Shown piece by piece: positions 43,191 through 50,815 of a stretch of DNA of 64,000 nucleotides. The DNA comes from DATGPD01 sp041398565 (lineage in GTDB: Bacteria > Planctomycetota > UBA1135 > UBA2386). Numbering within the stretch: the first letter of the stretch is position 1; each line of letters opens with the position of its first letter. The notes below the pieces were generated by a model. That model had not been told where the DNA came from, did no database searches, and worked only from the letters and a program-made list of their open reading frames with translations. The DNA lies in NCBI GenBank assembly GCA_041398565.1, contig JAWKUN010000007.1, forward strand, positions 1 to 64,000. Reading direction: 5' to 3'. The translations under genes were made by a program, and so were the position numbers.

Positions 43191-44684
43191 GTGTCGGACT
43201 CGCCGCGCATCACGAATGCCCTGTTCACTTCGGGCCTGCAGTGCTCGAAGCGTCTGTACCTCGACTACCACTTCGCCAAGAAGACGCCGGACCCCGGCGA
43301 GACCCAGTCGATGATCGCCGAGGTCGGCGCCGAGCTGGTCGAACTGGCGAGCAGCGCCTTCCCCAAGGGAGTCGCCATCGACCCCGCCGACCCCGGCGCC
43401 GTCGCTCAGACCGAACAGCTCTGCCGCGACAAGAAGCCGCAGGTCGTGTTCCACGGGCGCTTCCGCCACGAAGACGCGGAGATCGGCTGCGACATCCTCA
43501 TCAGCTCGGGCGATGGCACGCTCGACCTGTTCGAGGTGAAGGCGGGGGTCAGCATCAAGCCCCGTCACATCATGGACCTGGCGCTGCAGGTACATGTGCT
43601 CGAGAAGCTCGGCTACAAGGTGCGGCGGACGAGCATCATCCACATGAATCGGCGCTACCTGCACGCAGGCGGCAAACACCCGGTTCACGAGTTGTTCAAG
43701 AACGTCGACGCGACGGCTCGCGTGCGGCGGCACATCGGCAAGATCGAGGGCATGCTGCGCTCGTTCGGCCGGGCGCTCGACGACAAGAACTCGCTCGAGC
43801 TGCCCACCGGCACCTGGTGCCGGGCACCACTGACCTGTCCGTACCTGCCGCGCTGCATGCGCGAAGGCCCTCGGCATCCTCTGGTCGAACTCCCGAACCT
43901 GACGCGCAGCCAGGTCGACGCGCTGCACCAAGGGGCGATCGAGGACCTGAGCCAAGTCGACGTCGAGCAGCAGGGCCTGACACCGCTGCAGCGCCGCGTG
44001 CTGGTCAGCGTCCAGTCCGACAAGTTGGTGGTCGAACCGCGGGTCTTCGCCGAGCTGGCGGAGTGCGAGTACCCGATGCACTTCGTGTGGATCGAGAGCC
44101 TGCTCGAGGTGCTGCCGCGCTTCGAGCGAAGCCGTCCCTGGCAGAAGATCCCGTTCGCCTGGCATCGCATCGTGCTGAAGGCAGAGGACAAGATCGAGCA
44201 CGCCTCGTACTTCGCCGACGGCAAGGAGGACCCACGAGCCCGGTTCGTGCACACCATGCTGGACGCGACCATCGGTGCCCACACGGTGTTCTTCTTCCCG
44301 CACGACGTGGAAGACCGCCTGCGCGAGCTGGTCGAAGACCTCACTGGAGAGGACAAGGCGCGGGCGCGCGCGTTGCTCAACAGCCCGTTCCTCGAGATGC
44401 AAGCGCTCGCCCGCAACGGCATCTATCACCCCGACTTCCGCGGCGAGTTCGACCTGGCAACGATGTATCTGGCCTTGGTCGAGGGTGCCACGTACGACGA
44501 TCTGGAGGTCGCCTCTGCCGACGCCGCCGGCGCCGCCCTGCGCAAGATCGCCAACACGCGGACGCGAGCCGCGACGCGGGCCAAGCTGCAAGAAGGCGTG
44601 AGCGCCTGGATGCGCCGTCAGGCCGAGGCGATGTTCGCGATCTGGCAACGCCTGCAGAGCGAGCGCCCGCAGGCTGCCGTCTGA
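43191..44684 (+). CDS. DUF2779 family PD-(D/E)XK nuclease-like protein
   Basis: 497 residues from the GTG at 43191. The N-terminal half has a PD-(D/E)XK-type core: CDILISSGDGTLDLFEVKAG (Asp and the ExK pair) and a following LQVHVLEKLG helix. A cysteine near residue 18 (LQCSKRLYL) and three more at CRAPLTCPYLPRC (about residue 208-220) are positioned like the iron-sulphur cluster of AddB/Cas4-type nucleases. The second half (from about 300) resembles the RNase-H-like DUF2779 domain, with FAWHRIVLKAEDK. These proteins are often near DNA repair or defence genes, but here the neighbours are only a NYN protein and metabolic genes. The role is unknown. Confidence 0.88.
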   Translation: MSDSPRITNALFTSGLQCSKRLYLDYHFAKKTPDPGETQSMIAEVGAELVELASSAFPKGVAIDPADPGAVAQTEQLCRDKKPQVVFHGRFRHEDAEIGCDILISSGDGTLDLFEVKAGVSIKPRHIMDLALQVHVLEKLGYKVRRTSIIHMNRRYLHAGGKHPVHELFKNVDATARVRRHIGKIEGMLRSFGRALDDKNSLELPTGTWCRAPLTCPYLPRCMREGPRHPLVELPNLTRSQVDALHQGAIEDLSQVDVEQQGLTPLQRRVLVSVQSDKLVVEPRVFAELAECEYPMHFVWIESLLEVLPRFERSRPWQKIPFAWHRIVLKAEDKIEHASYFADGKEDPRARFVHTMLDATIGAHTVFFFPHDVEDRLRELVEDLTGEDKARARALLNSPFLEMQALARNGIYHPDFRGEFDLATMYLALVEGATYDDLEVASADAAGAALRKIANTRTRAATRAKLQEGVSAWMRRQAEAMFAIWQRLQSERPQAAV

Positions 44685-44714
44685 GCCGTCCGAAACCCCC
44701 AGCGACGCGGCGCG

Positions 44715-45845
44715 TCAGGCGCCCCGCACCACCCGGTTGCGGGCCGACTGCGCCATCGGGTGCGACTCGTCGATGACGATCACCGAGTAGGGGTGATCGG
44801 CGTACATGTTGTCGCGCTCCTCCACGCGGATGACGCCACGGCTACGCAGATCGTTGATGAGGGCGCGCCGCTCGGGATGGACCAAGTGGCTGAAGTGCTG
44901 GCTCATCGGTCCCTTGAGGAATGGGGACAACCAGATGTCGGGCGAGTCGTGCCGAATCTGTGCGCGAACCATCAGCTCGAGGCACGTGCGCAGGCGCTCT
45001 TCGTGCTCCTCGGGAGGCACCGAGCGCTGCGTCTTCCAGGTCACCGGGATGTGGCCCACCACGTTCGGGGCATCGTCGGACAGGCGCGGCGACGCCGACA
45101 TGCCGAGCGCGGCGTTCACCAGGTCCTGGCCACCGCTCGCGGCGGCGCGCGCTCCGGCCAGAGCCTGGGCGACCGGCGATGGCGAGGAAGAGCGAGCGCT
45201 GCCGTTGGCTTTCGGCACCTCGTCGTCGTCGTCGCCGTGAGCGCCGACCGACTCGCCGACCGTGTCGTCGACCGCCGCTGCGCCCGCCTCGGCACGCGGC
45301 GCGTTGGACGGCGTGGTGGACGGCGCGCTCCCCTTGCCGTTGTGGGGCCGCCACTTCAGCAGGTCGAGGGCATTCCAGAACCGCTCGAGTCCGACCCGCT
45401 CGCGCAAGTCGCCGCTGGTCGTGTCGGGAATGGCGACCACGACCAGCTCACGCCCCTCCTCCAGCACCTGCCGCGCCAGCGGAATGAAGTCGCGATCGCC
45501 CGACACGATGACGATGAGCGGGATGTCACTGCGCCGGAACACGATGCGCGCCGTGTCGAGGGCGAGCTGGATGTCCGCCGAGTTCTTGCCGGAGTGGCTG
45601 ATCAGCACGTACTGCGGGTCGAGACCCATGAGTGCCAGATCGTGCGCCACTTCGACGCCCGGATAGGTGTCGAAGGCCGCGTAGCTGCGGCCGACCACCA
45701 TGGGATTGCCTTCCTCTCGCAACCGCGACAGGAGGCCTTCGAGGATCTGCAGACTGCTCTCTCTGGTTCGTACTCCTGGTCCGTCGGTCCTGTTCTTCAG
45801 CGATAGGAAGAGGTTCTCAAAGTCGACGAAGACAGCTGCATTCAT
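44715..45845 (-). CDS. NYN (LabA/DUF88-type) domain protein
   Basis: 376 residues from the ATG at 45845. Residues 1-170 form a NYN/PIN-like nuclease fold with the acidic residues of the active site: AVFVDFENLF near the start, GKNSADIQLALD near 85, VSGDRDFIPLARQ near 110. These would bind metal for RNA cleavage. A low-complexity Ala/Ser/Asp-rich linker (about 175-255) leads to a helical C-terminal part with ALINDLRSRGVIRVEERD, likely a winged-helix nucleic-acid-binding domain. A candidate -10 (TAGTGT) lies 12 bases upstream. It converges with the DUF2779 gene. The substrate is unknown. Confidence 0.88.
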   Translation of the reverse strand: MNAAVFVDFENLFLSLKNRTDGPGVRTRESSLQILEGLLSRLREEGNPMVVGRSYAAFDTYPGVEVAHDLALMGLDPQYVLISHSGKNSADIQLALDTARIVFRRSDIPLIVIVSGDRDFIPLARQVLEEGRELVVVAIPDTTSGDLRERVGLERFWNALDLLKWRPHNGKGSAPSTTPSNAPRAEAGAAAVDDTVGESVGAHGDDDDEVPKANGSARSSSPSPVAQALAGARAAASGGQDLVNAALGMSASPRLSDDAPNVVGHIPVTWKTQRSVPPEEHEERLRTCLELMVRAQIRHDSPDIWLSPFLKGPMSQHFSHLVHPERRALINDLRSRGVIRVEERDNMYADHPYSVIVIDESHPMAQSARNRVVRGA

Positions 45846-45857
45846 CGCTGCGAGGCA

Positions 45858-45863
45858 ACACTA
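45858..45863 (-). promoter_or_regulatory. Candidate -10 element TAGTGT
   Basis: On the minus strand TAGTGT ends 12 bases before the NYN gene start. Upstream are GATTG direct repeats (plus strand) that may be a binding site. Confidence 0.35.
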
Positions 45864-46088
45864 GATTGGATTGGATCGAGTCGAGCCGAGACGTCCAGCG
45901 CGTTCGGCACCTGGACACGATACCATCGGTCACGGCCGTCGGTCGCGCGCGTTTTCGCGACGACGCGCGGAGACGAAAGGGCCATGACAGCGGCGCGACC
46001 GCGACGCGCAGCGGCCGCGTTGGGCGCCCTGGCCACATGGACCGCAGCGACCCACGTCGGTCGGCGCGCAGATCCGATTCACGCCGCT

Positions 46089-46110
46089 GTCGCAGCCGTA
46101 ACGCTGCGAC
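46089..46110 (-). terminator. Hairpin behind speA
   Basis: GTCGCAGC (46089-46096) and GCTGCGAC (46103-46110) pair perfectly around a 6-base loop, starting 10 bases after the speA stop at 46120. No T-run follows. Confidence 0.5.
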
Positions 46111-46119
46111 GGGCCCGAA

Positions 46120-48141
46120 TCAGACCGGGCTGCTGCTCGGGGTCGACGGCTCGCTCGAGGGGAGCGCCGGCGAAGCCGGCGCTCCGGCACCCGCGGCGCG
46201 CGCATCCGCCGGCACGCCGCCTCCCATCTCCACCGCCCCTTCGTCGGGAGCCAGGTACGTGTAGCCGGACAACGACCCTTCGTAGCGGCGTAGCAGCAGT
46301 GCGAACTTCTCGATGCGTAGCGTGCCCGCGCGCAGCGCCTTCTCGGCCGCCGCGCGCACCCGGCTGACCAGCTCCTGCTTGCTGTACTGCACGTAGCCCA
46401 GCACCTCGTTGACCGAGTCGCCTTCGACCACGCGCTCGAGCTGGTAGTTGCCGTTCTGGTCGAGGCTCACGTGGATCGCCGTGGTGTCGCCGAACAGGTT
46501 GTGCAGATCGCCGAGGATCTCCTGGTAGGCGCCGACGAGGAACAGGCCCAGGTAGTACGGGCGCGCCCCATCGAACGAGTGCAGCTCGAGGACGTCCTTC
46601 TCCTCGCGCAGCGAGATGAACTTGTCCATCTTGCCGTCGCTGTCGCAGGTGAGATCGACCAGCGTCCCCTTCCGGGTCGGCTGCTCGTTCAGGCGGTGGA
46701 TCGGCATCACCGGAAACAGCTGCTTCACCGCCCAGTGGTCGGGCGCCGACTGGAACACCGAGAAGTTGCAGAAGTAGGTGTCGGCCAAGGCCCGCTCGAG
46801 GCCTTGCAGATCGTCGGGCACGTAGTCGAGCTCGCGCACGATGCCGAGGATCTTGTCGCAGATGGCCCAGAACAGCCGCTCGGCGACCGCCCGCCCCTCG
46901 AGGTCGAGGTAGCCGAGGTCGAAGAGGCTGAACGCCTCCTCCTTCATCTGCAGCGCGTCGTGGTACGACTCGAAGTAGTTGCGCTTGGTGATGTTCTTCC
47001 AGACCTCGAACAGCCCCTGGATCGTCGTGTTGGAGTGGCTCTCGCAGGCCGGCGGCGGCGTGTCGATCGACACCTTGTCGACGCCGAGCACGTTGAACAC
47101 GAGCGCCGAGTGGTGCGCGACCAACGCCCGCCCCGACTCGCTGACGATGTCGGGGTGGGCGATCCCCTTCTTGTCGCAGGCTTCCCCGATCGCGTACACG
47201 ACGTCGTTCGCGTACTCCTGCATCGAGTAGTTCATCGACGAGTGGTAGGCGGTCTTGCTGCCGTCGTAGTCGACCGCCAGACCACCACCGACGTCGACGA
47301 ACTTGAGCCCTGCGCCGAGCTGGGACAGCTCCACGAACACCCGACTCGCCTCGCGCAGCGCGTCCTTGACCGAGCGAATGTTGGTGATCTGACTGCCGAT
47401 GTGGAAGTGCACGAGCTCGAGGCAGTCGAGCATGCCTTCCTGACGCAGACGCGCCACGGCGTCGATCAGCTCGGCAGCGGTGAGGCCGAACTTGGCCCGC
47501 GCGCCGCCGGACTCCACCCACTTGCCGGAGCCGCGCGAGTTCAGACGGACGCGGGCGCCGAGGTGCGGCCGCAGCTCGAGGCGGCGGCTCACCTGGATGG
47601 CCAGCTCGATCTCCTCGAAGCGATCGATGACCAGAACCGGATAGCGCCCCAGCTCCTGCGCCAGCATCGCCGTCTCGATGTAGCTGCTGTCCTTGTAGCC
47701 GTTGCACACGATCAACGCGTCCGGGTTGTCGTTGTGCGCCAACGCGACCAGTAACTCCGGCTTGCTGCCCGCCTCGAGCCCGAGGCCCCACTTGCGGCCG
47801 AAGTCGACCAGCTCCTCGACGACGTCGCGCTGCTGGTTGACCTTGATCGGATACACACCGCGGTAGCGCCCGCGGTAGCCGAACTCGGCGATCGCTGTTT
47901 CGAACGCCGAGCACAGCCTGGAGACGCGATGGTTGAGGATGTCGGAGAAGCGCAGCAACACCGGCAGCTCGTAGCCCCGGCGGCGCAGATCCTCCACCAG
48001 CTCGAACATGCTCACCGACGGCCCGCCCGGCCCGCGCGGCAGGACGATCATGTGGCCGTTCTTGTCGATGTCGAAGTAGTCCGCGCCCCAGTGTGGCACG
48101 CTGTAGATTTCAGCGCTGTCTTGCACGGTCCAGGGACGCAT
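46120..48141 (-). CDS. speA: Biosynthetic arginine decarboxylase
   Basis: PLP-dependent decarboxylation of arginine to agmatine, the first step of the agmatine route to putrescine. 673 residues from the ATG at 48141, at the usual start of the family (TVQDSAEIYSVPHWGADYFDI). PLP lysine is in VYPIKVNQQRDVV (about residue 102). LEAGSKPELL, GSGKWVESGGARAKFGL, HFHIGSQITN and FVDVGGGLAVDYDG form the barrel. DALQMKEEAF, DTYFCNFSVFQS and LTCDSDGKMD mark the second half. The last 40 residues are an Ala/Ser/Pro-rich tail not typical of the family. It is monocistronic and divergent from glyA. The normal next enzymes (agmatinase or agmatine deiminase) are not in the window. Confidence 0.97.
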   Translation of the reverse strand: MRPWTVQDSAEIYSVPHWGADYFDIDKNGHMIVLPRGPGGPSVSMFELVEDLRRRGYELPVLLRFSDILNHRVSRLCSAFETAIAEFGYRGRYRGVYPIKVNQQRDVVEELVDFGRKWGLGLEAGSKPELLVALAHNDNPDALIVCNGYKDSSYIETAMLAQELGRYPVLVIDRFEEIELAIQVSRRLELRPHLGARVRLNSRGSGKWVESGGARAKFGLTAAELIDAVARLRQEGMLDCLELVHFHIGSQITNIRSVKDALREASRVFVELSQLGAGLKFVDVGGGLAVDYDGSKTAYHSSMNYSMQEYANDVVYAIGEACDKKGIAHPDIVSESGRALVAHHSALVFNVLGVDKVSIDTPPPACESHSNTTIQGLFEVWKNITKRNYFESYHDALQMKEEAFSLFDLGYLDLEGRAVAERLFWAICDKILGIVRELDYVPDDLQGLERALADTYFCNFSVFQSAPDHWAVKQLFPVMPIHRLNEQPTRKGTLVDLTCDSDGKMDKFISLREEKDVLELHSFDGARPYYLGLFLVGAYQEILGDLHNLFGDTTAIHVSLDQNGNYQLERVVEGDSVNEVLGYVQYSKQELVSRVRAAAEKALRAGTLRIEKFALLLRRYEGSLSGYTYLAPDEGAVEMGGGVPADARAAGAGAPASPALPSSEPSTPSSSPV

Positions 48142-48333
48142 CTCGCGGACGGCTCGATTCAACGGCGGACTCCTCGGTCGGAGATCGGTGGAACGGACGG
48201 GAACAGGACGAAGGCGCGGATTGAACACGGTTCGGCGCGCTGCGGGCGGAAACAGGCACGATTTTTCGCGCCGCATGCCCCCGGTGCCGCACCGCCGCGA
48301 CACCCGCCTCTGGCACCCGCCGCGGACACTCCG

Positions 48334-48339
48334 TAAGTT
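48334..48339 (+). promoter_or_regulatory. glyA: Candidate -10 element TAAGTT for glyA
   Basis: TAAGTT ends 8 bases before the GTG start of glyA at 48348, implying almost no leader. TGGCAC 17 bases upstream is a poor -35. Confidence 0.4.
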
Positions 48340-48347
48340 CCGACCCG

Positions 48348-49595
48348 GTGTCGACCGCTAGCGCCGTGGATTCCCAACTTCGCCTGACCGACGCGGAGAC
48401 CTTCGCGCTGCTGCAAGCCGAGCGCCAGCGCCAGAACGATTCGCTCTGCCTCATCGCCTCGGAGAACCACTGCAGCCGGGCCGTGCGGGAGGCCTGCGCC
48501 AGCGTCATCACCGACAAGTACGCCGAGGGCTATCCGGGTGCGCGCTACTACGGTGGCTGCGAGGTCGCCGACCGCATCGAGACGCTGGCCCAGCAACGCG
48601 CCTGCCGGCTGTTCGGCGCCGAGTTCGCCAACGTGCAGCCGCACTCCGGCACCACCGCCAACGTCACCACCCTGGCGGCGTTGGCACGCCCGGGCGAGCC
48701 GATCCTGGGCATGGCCCTCAACGCCGGCGGCCATCTGAGCCACGGCTTCAAGGTGAGCCACACCGGGCAGTTCTTCGCCGCCAAGCAGTACGGCGTGCAG
48801 CCCGACAGCGGCCTGATCGACCTCGACCAGGTGCGCGAGATGGCGCGCGAGCACCGCCCCAAGGTGCTGATCGCCGGAGCCTCCAGCTACCCGCGCGCGC
48901 TGCCTTACGCCGAGATGCGCGCGATCGCCGACGAAGTCGGGGCCGTCCTTCTCGCCGACATCGCCCACCCGGCAGGCCTCATGGCCGCCGGAGTCATGCC
49001 GTCCCCGGTCGGCATCGCGGACGTGGTCACGATGACCACGCACAAGACGCTGCGTGGGCCGCGCGGCGGCATGATCCTTTCGCGCTCCAAGGACCTCGCC
49101 GAGAAGATCGACAAGTCAGTGTTCCCCGGTGGCCAGGGCGGCCCGCTCATGCACCAGATCGCCGGCAAGGCCGTCGCGTTCGGCGAAGCTCTCGCGCCGT
49201 CGTTCGCCGAGTACCAGCGCCGCGTTCTGGCCAACGCCCAGCGCCTCGCCCAGCGCCTGATGGAGCGCGGCCTGCCGGTGGTGACCGGCGGGACCGACTG
49301 CCACATGGTGGTGGTGAGCCTGGTCGGCCGCGACGTCACCGGCGCCGAGGTGGAGCAACGGTCGCTCGCCGCCGGCATCTCGCTGAACAAGAACATGGTG
49401 CCCGGTGACCCGCGCAGCCCGCGCGTCACCAGCGGCATCCGCATCGGCACCGCGGCCGCAACGTCGCGCGGCCTCGGCACCGCGGAGATGGATCAAGTCG
49501 CCGACATCCTCGTCAGCCTGATCGAAGGCGCCGCGCCGGAAGGCTTCCGCGCGCGGGTGGCCGACCTGTGCCAACGCTTTCCGCCGCCCGCCTGA
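48348..49595 (+). CDS. glyA: Serine hydroxymethyltransferase
   Basis: PLP enzyme interconverting serine and glycine with tetrahydrofolate, main source of one-carbon units. 415 residues, normal length, from the GTG at 48348. Signature motifs: LIASENHCS near residue 36, EGYPGARYYGGCE near 62, NVQPHSGTTAN near 94, ADIAHPAGL near 205, and the PLP lysine in TTHKTLRGPRGG near 230. The C-terminal TSGIRIGTAAATSRG is complete. It is divergent from speA. Confidence 0.97.
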   Translation: MSTASAVDSQLRLTDAETFALLQAERQRQNDSLCLIASENHCSRAVREACASVITDKYAEGYPGARYYGGCEVADRIETLAQQRACRLFGAEFANVQPHSGTTANVTTLAALARPGEPILGMALNAGGHLSHGFKVSHTGQFFAAKQYGVQPDSGLIDLDQVREMAREHRPKVLIAGASSYPRALPYAEMRAIADEVGAVLLADIAHPAGLMAAGVMPSPVGIADVVTMTTHKTLRGPRGGMILSRSKDLAEKIDKSVFPGGQGGPLMHQIAGKAVAFGEALAPSFAEYQRRVLANAQRLAQRLMERGLPVVTGGTDCHMVVVSLVGRDVTGAEVEQRSLAAGISLNKNMVPGDPRSPRVTSGIRIGTAAATSRGLGTAEMDQVADILVSLIEGAAPEGFRARVADLCQRFPPPA

Positions 49596-49639
49596 GGCAG
49601 ACCGCTACCTCCCGCACCCGCGAAACGCTGGCAACGCCG

Positions 49640-50428
49640 TCAGACGTCGCGACGCATCGCCCGCGGCACCAGCTTCCACCACCCGGACGTACGCGCCGAC
49701 GAACTCAGCTCGATCATCGCTCGGCGCAGGCGCTCGTCGTCTTCGTGGTAGCTGTGGTGCGACCCGCGCGGGCACGCCATCTTCATCCCGCAGCCGGCGG
49801 CGCAACCTCCGCCCTCCCGATGCGACTGACAGGTCTGCGTGTCGAAGGAACCGCTGGCGCACACGTGCGCCGGACACGCGCCGAGGCACGGACGATCGCA
49901 GCCGTCGCAGGGCTGGTATTCGCCGGCGATGCACCGGCGGAACGACGCGCCGAGCGGCGTCCCCTCCAGCAGGAGTGCGAAGCGCACGCTGACCCAGGGA
50001 CCGAAGTGCGGGTGCATGAGCCAGTCAGCCACCGGCGAGACCACGCCGAGACCGGCCATCTCCGCCATCTGTGCGAAGTTGAGGTTGGGATTGCGCGCCG
50101 GGCACACGACGCGCGCGCGCACTCCGCGCCCATCCAGCCAGGCGCACACCTCTCGGCTCAAGCGCGAACAGCGATCGGCGATCGGCGCGTAGCTGGTCAC
50201 CGACGCCTGAGCACCGATCTCGGTGCGCATGTGCCGCCAGAACTCCGGACCGCCACTCGCCACCACCACGATCGAACCGCACGACGGCAAGACCTCGCGC
50301 GTCCGCCGGCCGCAAGGCTGTGAGCGATCGAAGTCGTCGGCGGTCGTGGCTCCGATGAGATTCAGCCCCTTGGGATCGAGCCAGTCCTTCAGCGAGCGGA
50401 GCGAGATGGCCGGCGTCGGAGGGGGCAT
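49640..50428 (-). CDS. QueG-like 4Fe-4S protein (epoxyqueuosine-reductase family, short)
   Basis: 262 residues from the ATG at 50428. The C-terminal half carries two ferredoxin-type cysteine clusters: CDGCDRPCLGACP and, 30 residues on, CAAGCGMKMACP, as in QueG and related cobalamin/iron-sulphur reductases. The N-terminal half has FWRHMRTEIGAQASVTSYAP and GVVSPVADWLMHPHFGPWVSVRFALL, which correspond to the QueG fold. It is shorter than QueG (about 370) and lacks the HEAT-like C-terminus, so it may be a QueG relative with a different substrate. It sits beside repeat copies A2 and A3. Confidence 0.75.
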   Translation of the reverse strand: MPPPTPAISLRSLKDWLDPKGLNLIGATTADDFDRSQPCGRRTREVLPSCGSIVVVASGGPEFWRHMRTEIGAQASVTSYAPIADRCSRLSREVCAWLDGRGVRARVVCPARNPNLNFAQMAEMAGLGVVSPVADWLMHPHFGPWVSVRFALLLEGTPLGASFRRCIAGEYQPCDGCDRPCLGACPAHVCASGSFDTQTCQSHREGGGCAAGCGMKMACPRGSHHSYHEDDERLRRAMIELSSSARTSGWWKLVPRAMRRDV

Positions 50429-50473
50429 CACGGCTCTTATCGAACCGCCGCGGCCCGCCGGCAAGGCCCCATC

Positions 50474-50571
50474 GCGGCCGGGGCCAGCAACCAAGGGCTT
50501 GGTTGCTGTCGGCGCTCCGCGCCGACCAGAGAGGGGCCCCGGCCACTTCCTTCCCGGGGCTTCCAGTGCCG
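50474..50571 (+). repeat. Structured repeat family A, copy A2
   Basis: The outer stem GGCCGGGGCC (50476-50485) pairs with GGCCCCGGCC (50535-50544). Inside are AGCAACCAAG/CTTGGTTGCT (50486-50507) and GTCGGCGC/GCGCCGAC (50508-50526), both perfect. A CAGAGAGG linker precedes the closing strand, and a tail ending GGGGCTTCCAGTGCCG follows. It is nearly identical to A3, 188 bases on. Confidence 0.85.
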
Positions 50572-50661
50572 CTCGAAAACAGGCGAGTTCACGGCCTTGG
50601 CAGTGCGCCGGCACAGCCGAGTTCACGCGTCGAGTGACCATCCGCGCCACTTGCAGCCCAT

Positions 50662-50759
50662 GCGGCCGGGGCCAGCAACCAAGGGCTTGGTTGCTGTCGG
50701 CGCTCCGCGCCGACCAGAGAGGGGCCCCGGCCACTTTGTTGCCGGGGCTTCCAGTGCCG
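50662..50759 (+). repeat. Structured repeat family A, copy A3
   Basis: It has the same elements as A2 shifted by exactly 188 bases: outer stem 50664-50673 with 50723-50732, hairpins 50674-50695 and 50696-50714. Only a few bases in the tail differ (TTTGTTGCC instead of TTCCTTCCC). It ends 56 bases before the start codon at 50816. Confidence 0.85.
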
Positions 50760-50800
50760 TCCGGACCGCCGTTGCCAGCGTGCCTTCGCACGCCGTGGTT

Positions 50801-50806
50801 TAGGAT
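50801..50806 (+). promoter_or_regulatory. Candidate -10 element TAGGAT
   Basis: TAGGAT ends 9 bases before the ATG at 50816, downstream of repeat A3. Transcription from here would exclude A3 from the mRNA. Confidence 0.4.
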
Positions 50807-50815
50807 CCAGACCGC

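Larger units (their letters stand above)
50429..50815. other. Divergent intergenic region with two repeat copies
   Basis: 387 bases between the leftward QueG-like gene and the rightward gene at 50816. It is dominated by repeat copies A2 and A3. The 90-base stretch between them repeats GAGTTCACG twice. No gene is supported; the open frames here are repeat artefacts. Confidence 0.6.

Noticed and set aside
48311..48325. TGGCAC upstream of glyA, resembling a sigma-54 -24 element
   Set aside because: No GC/TTGCA -12 element at the required spacing; TAAGTT at 48334 fits a housekeeping -10.
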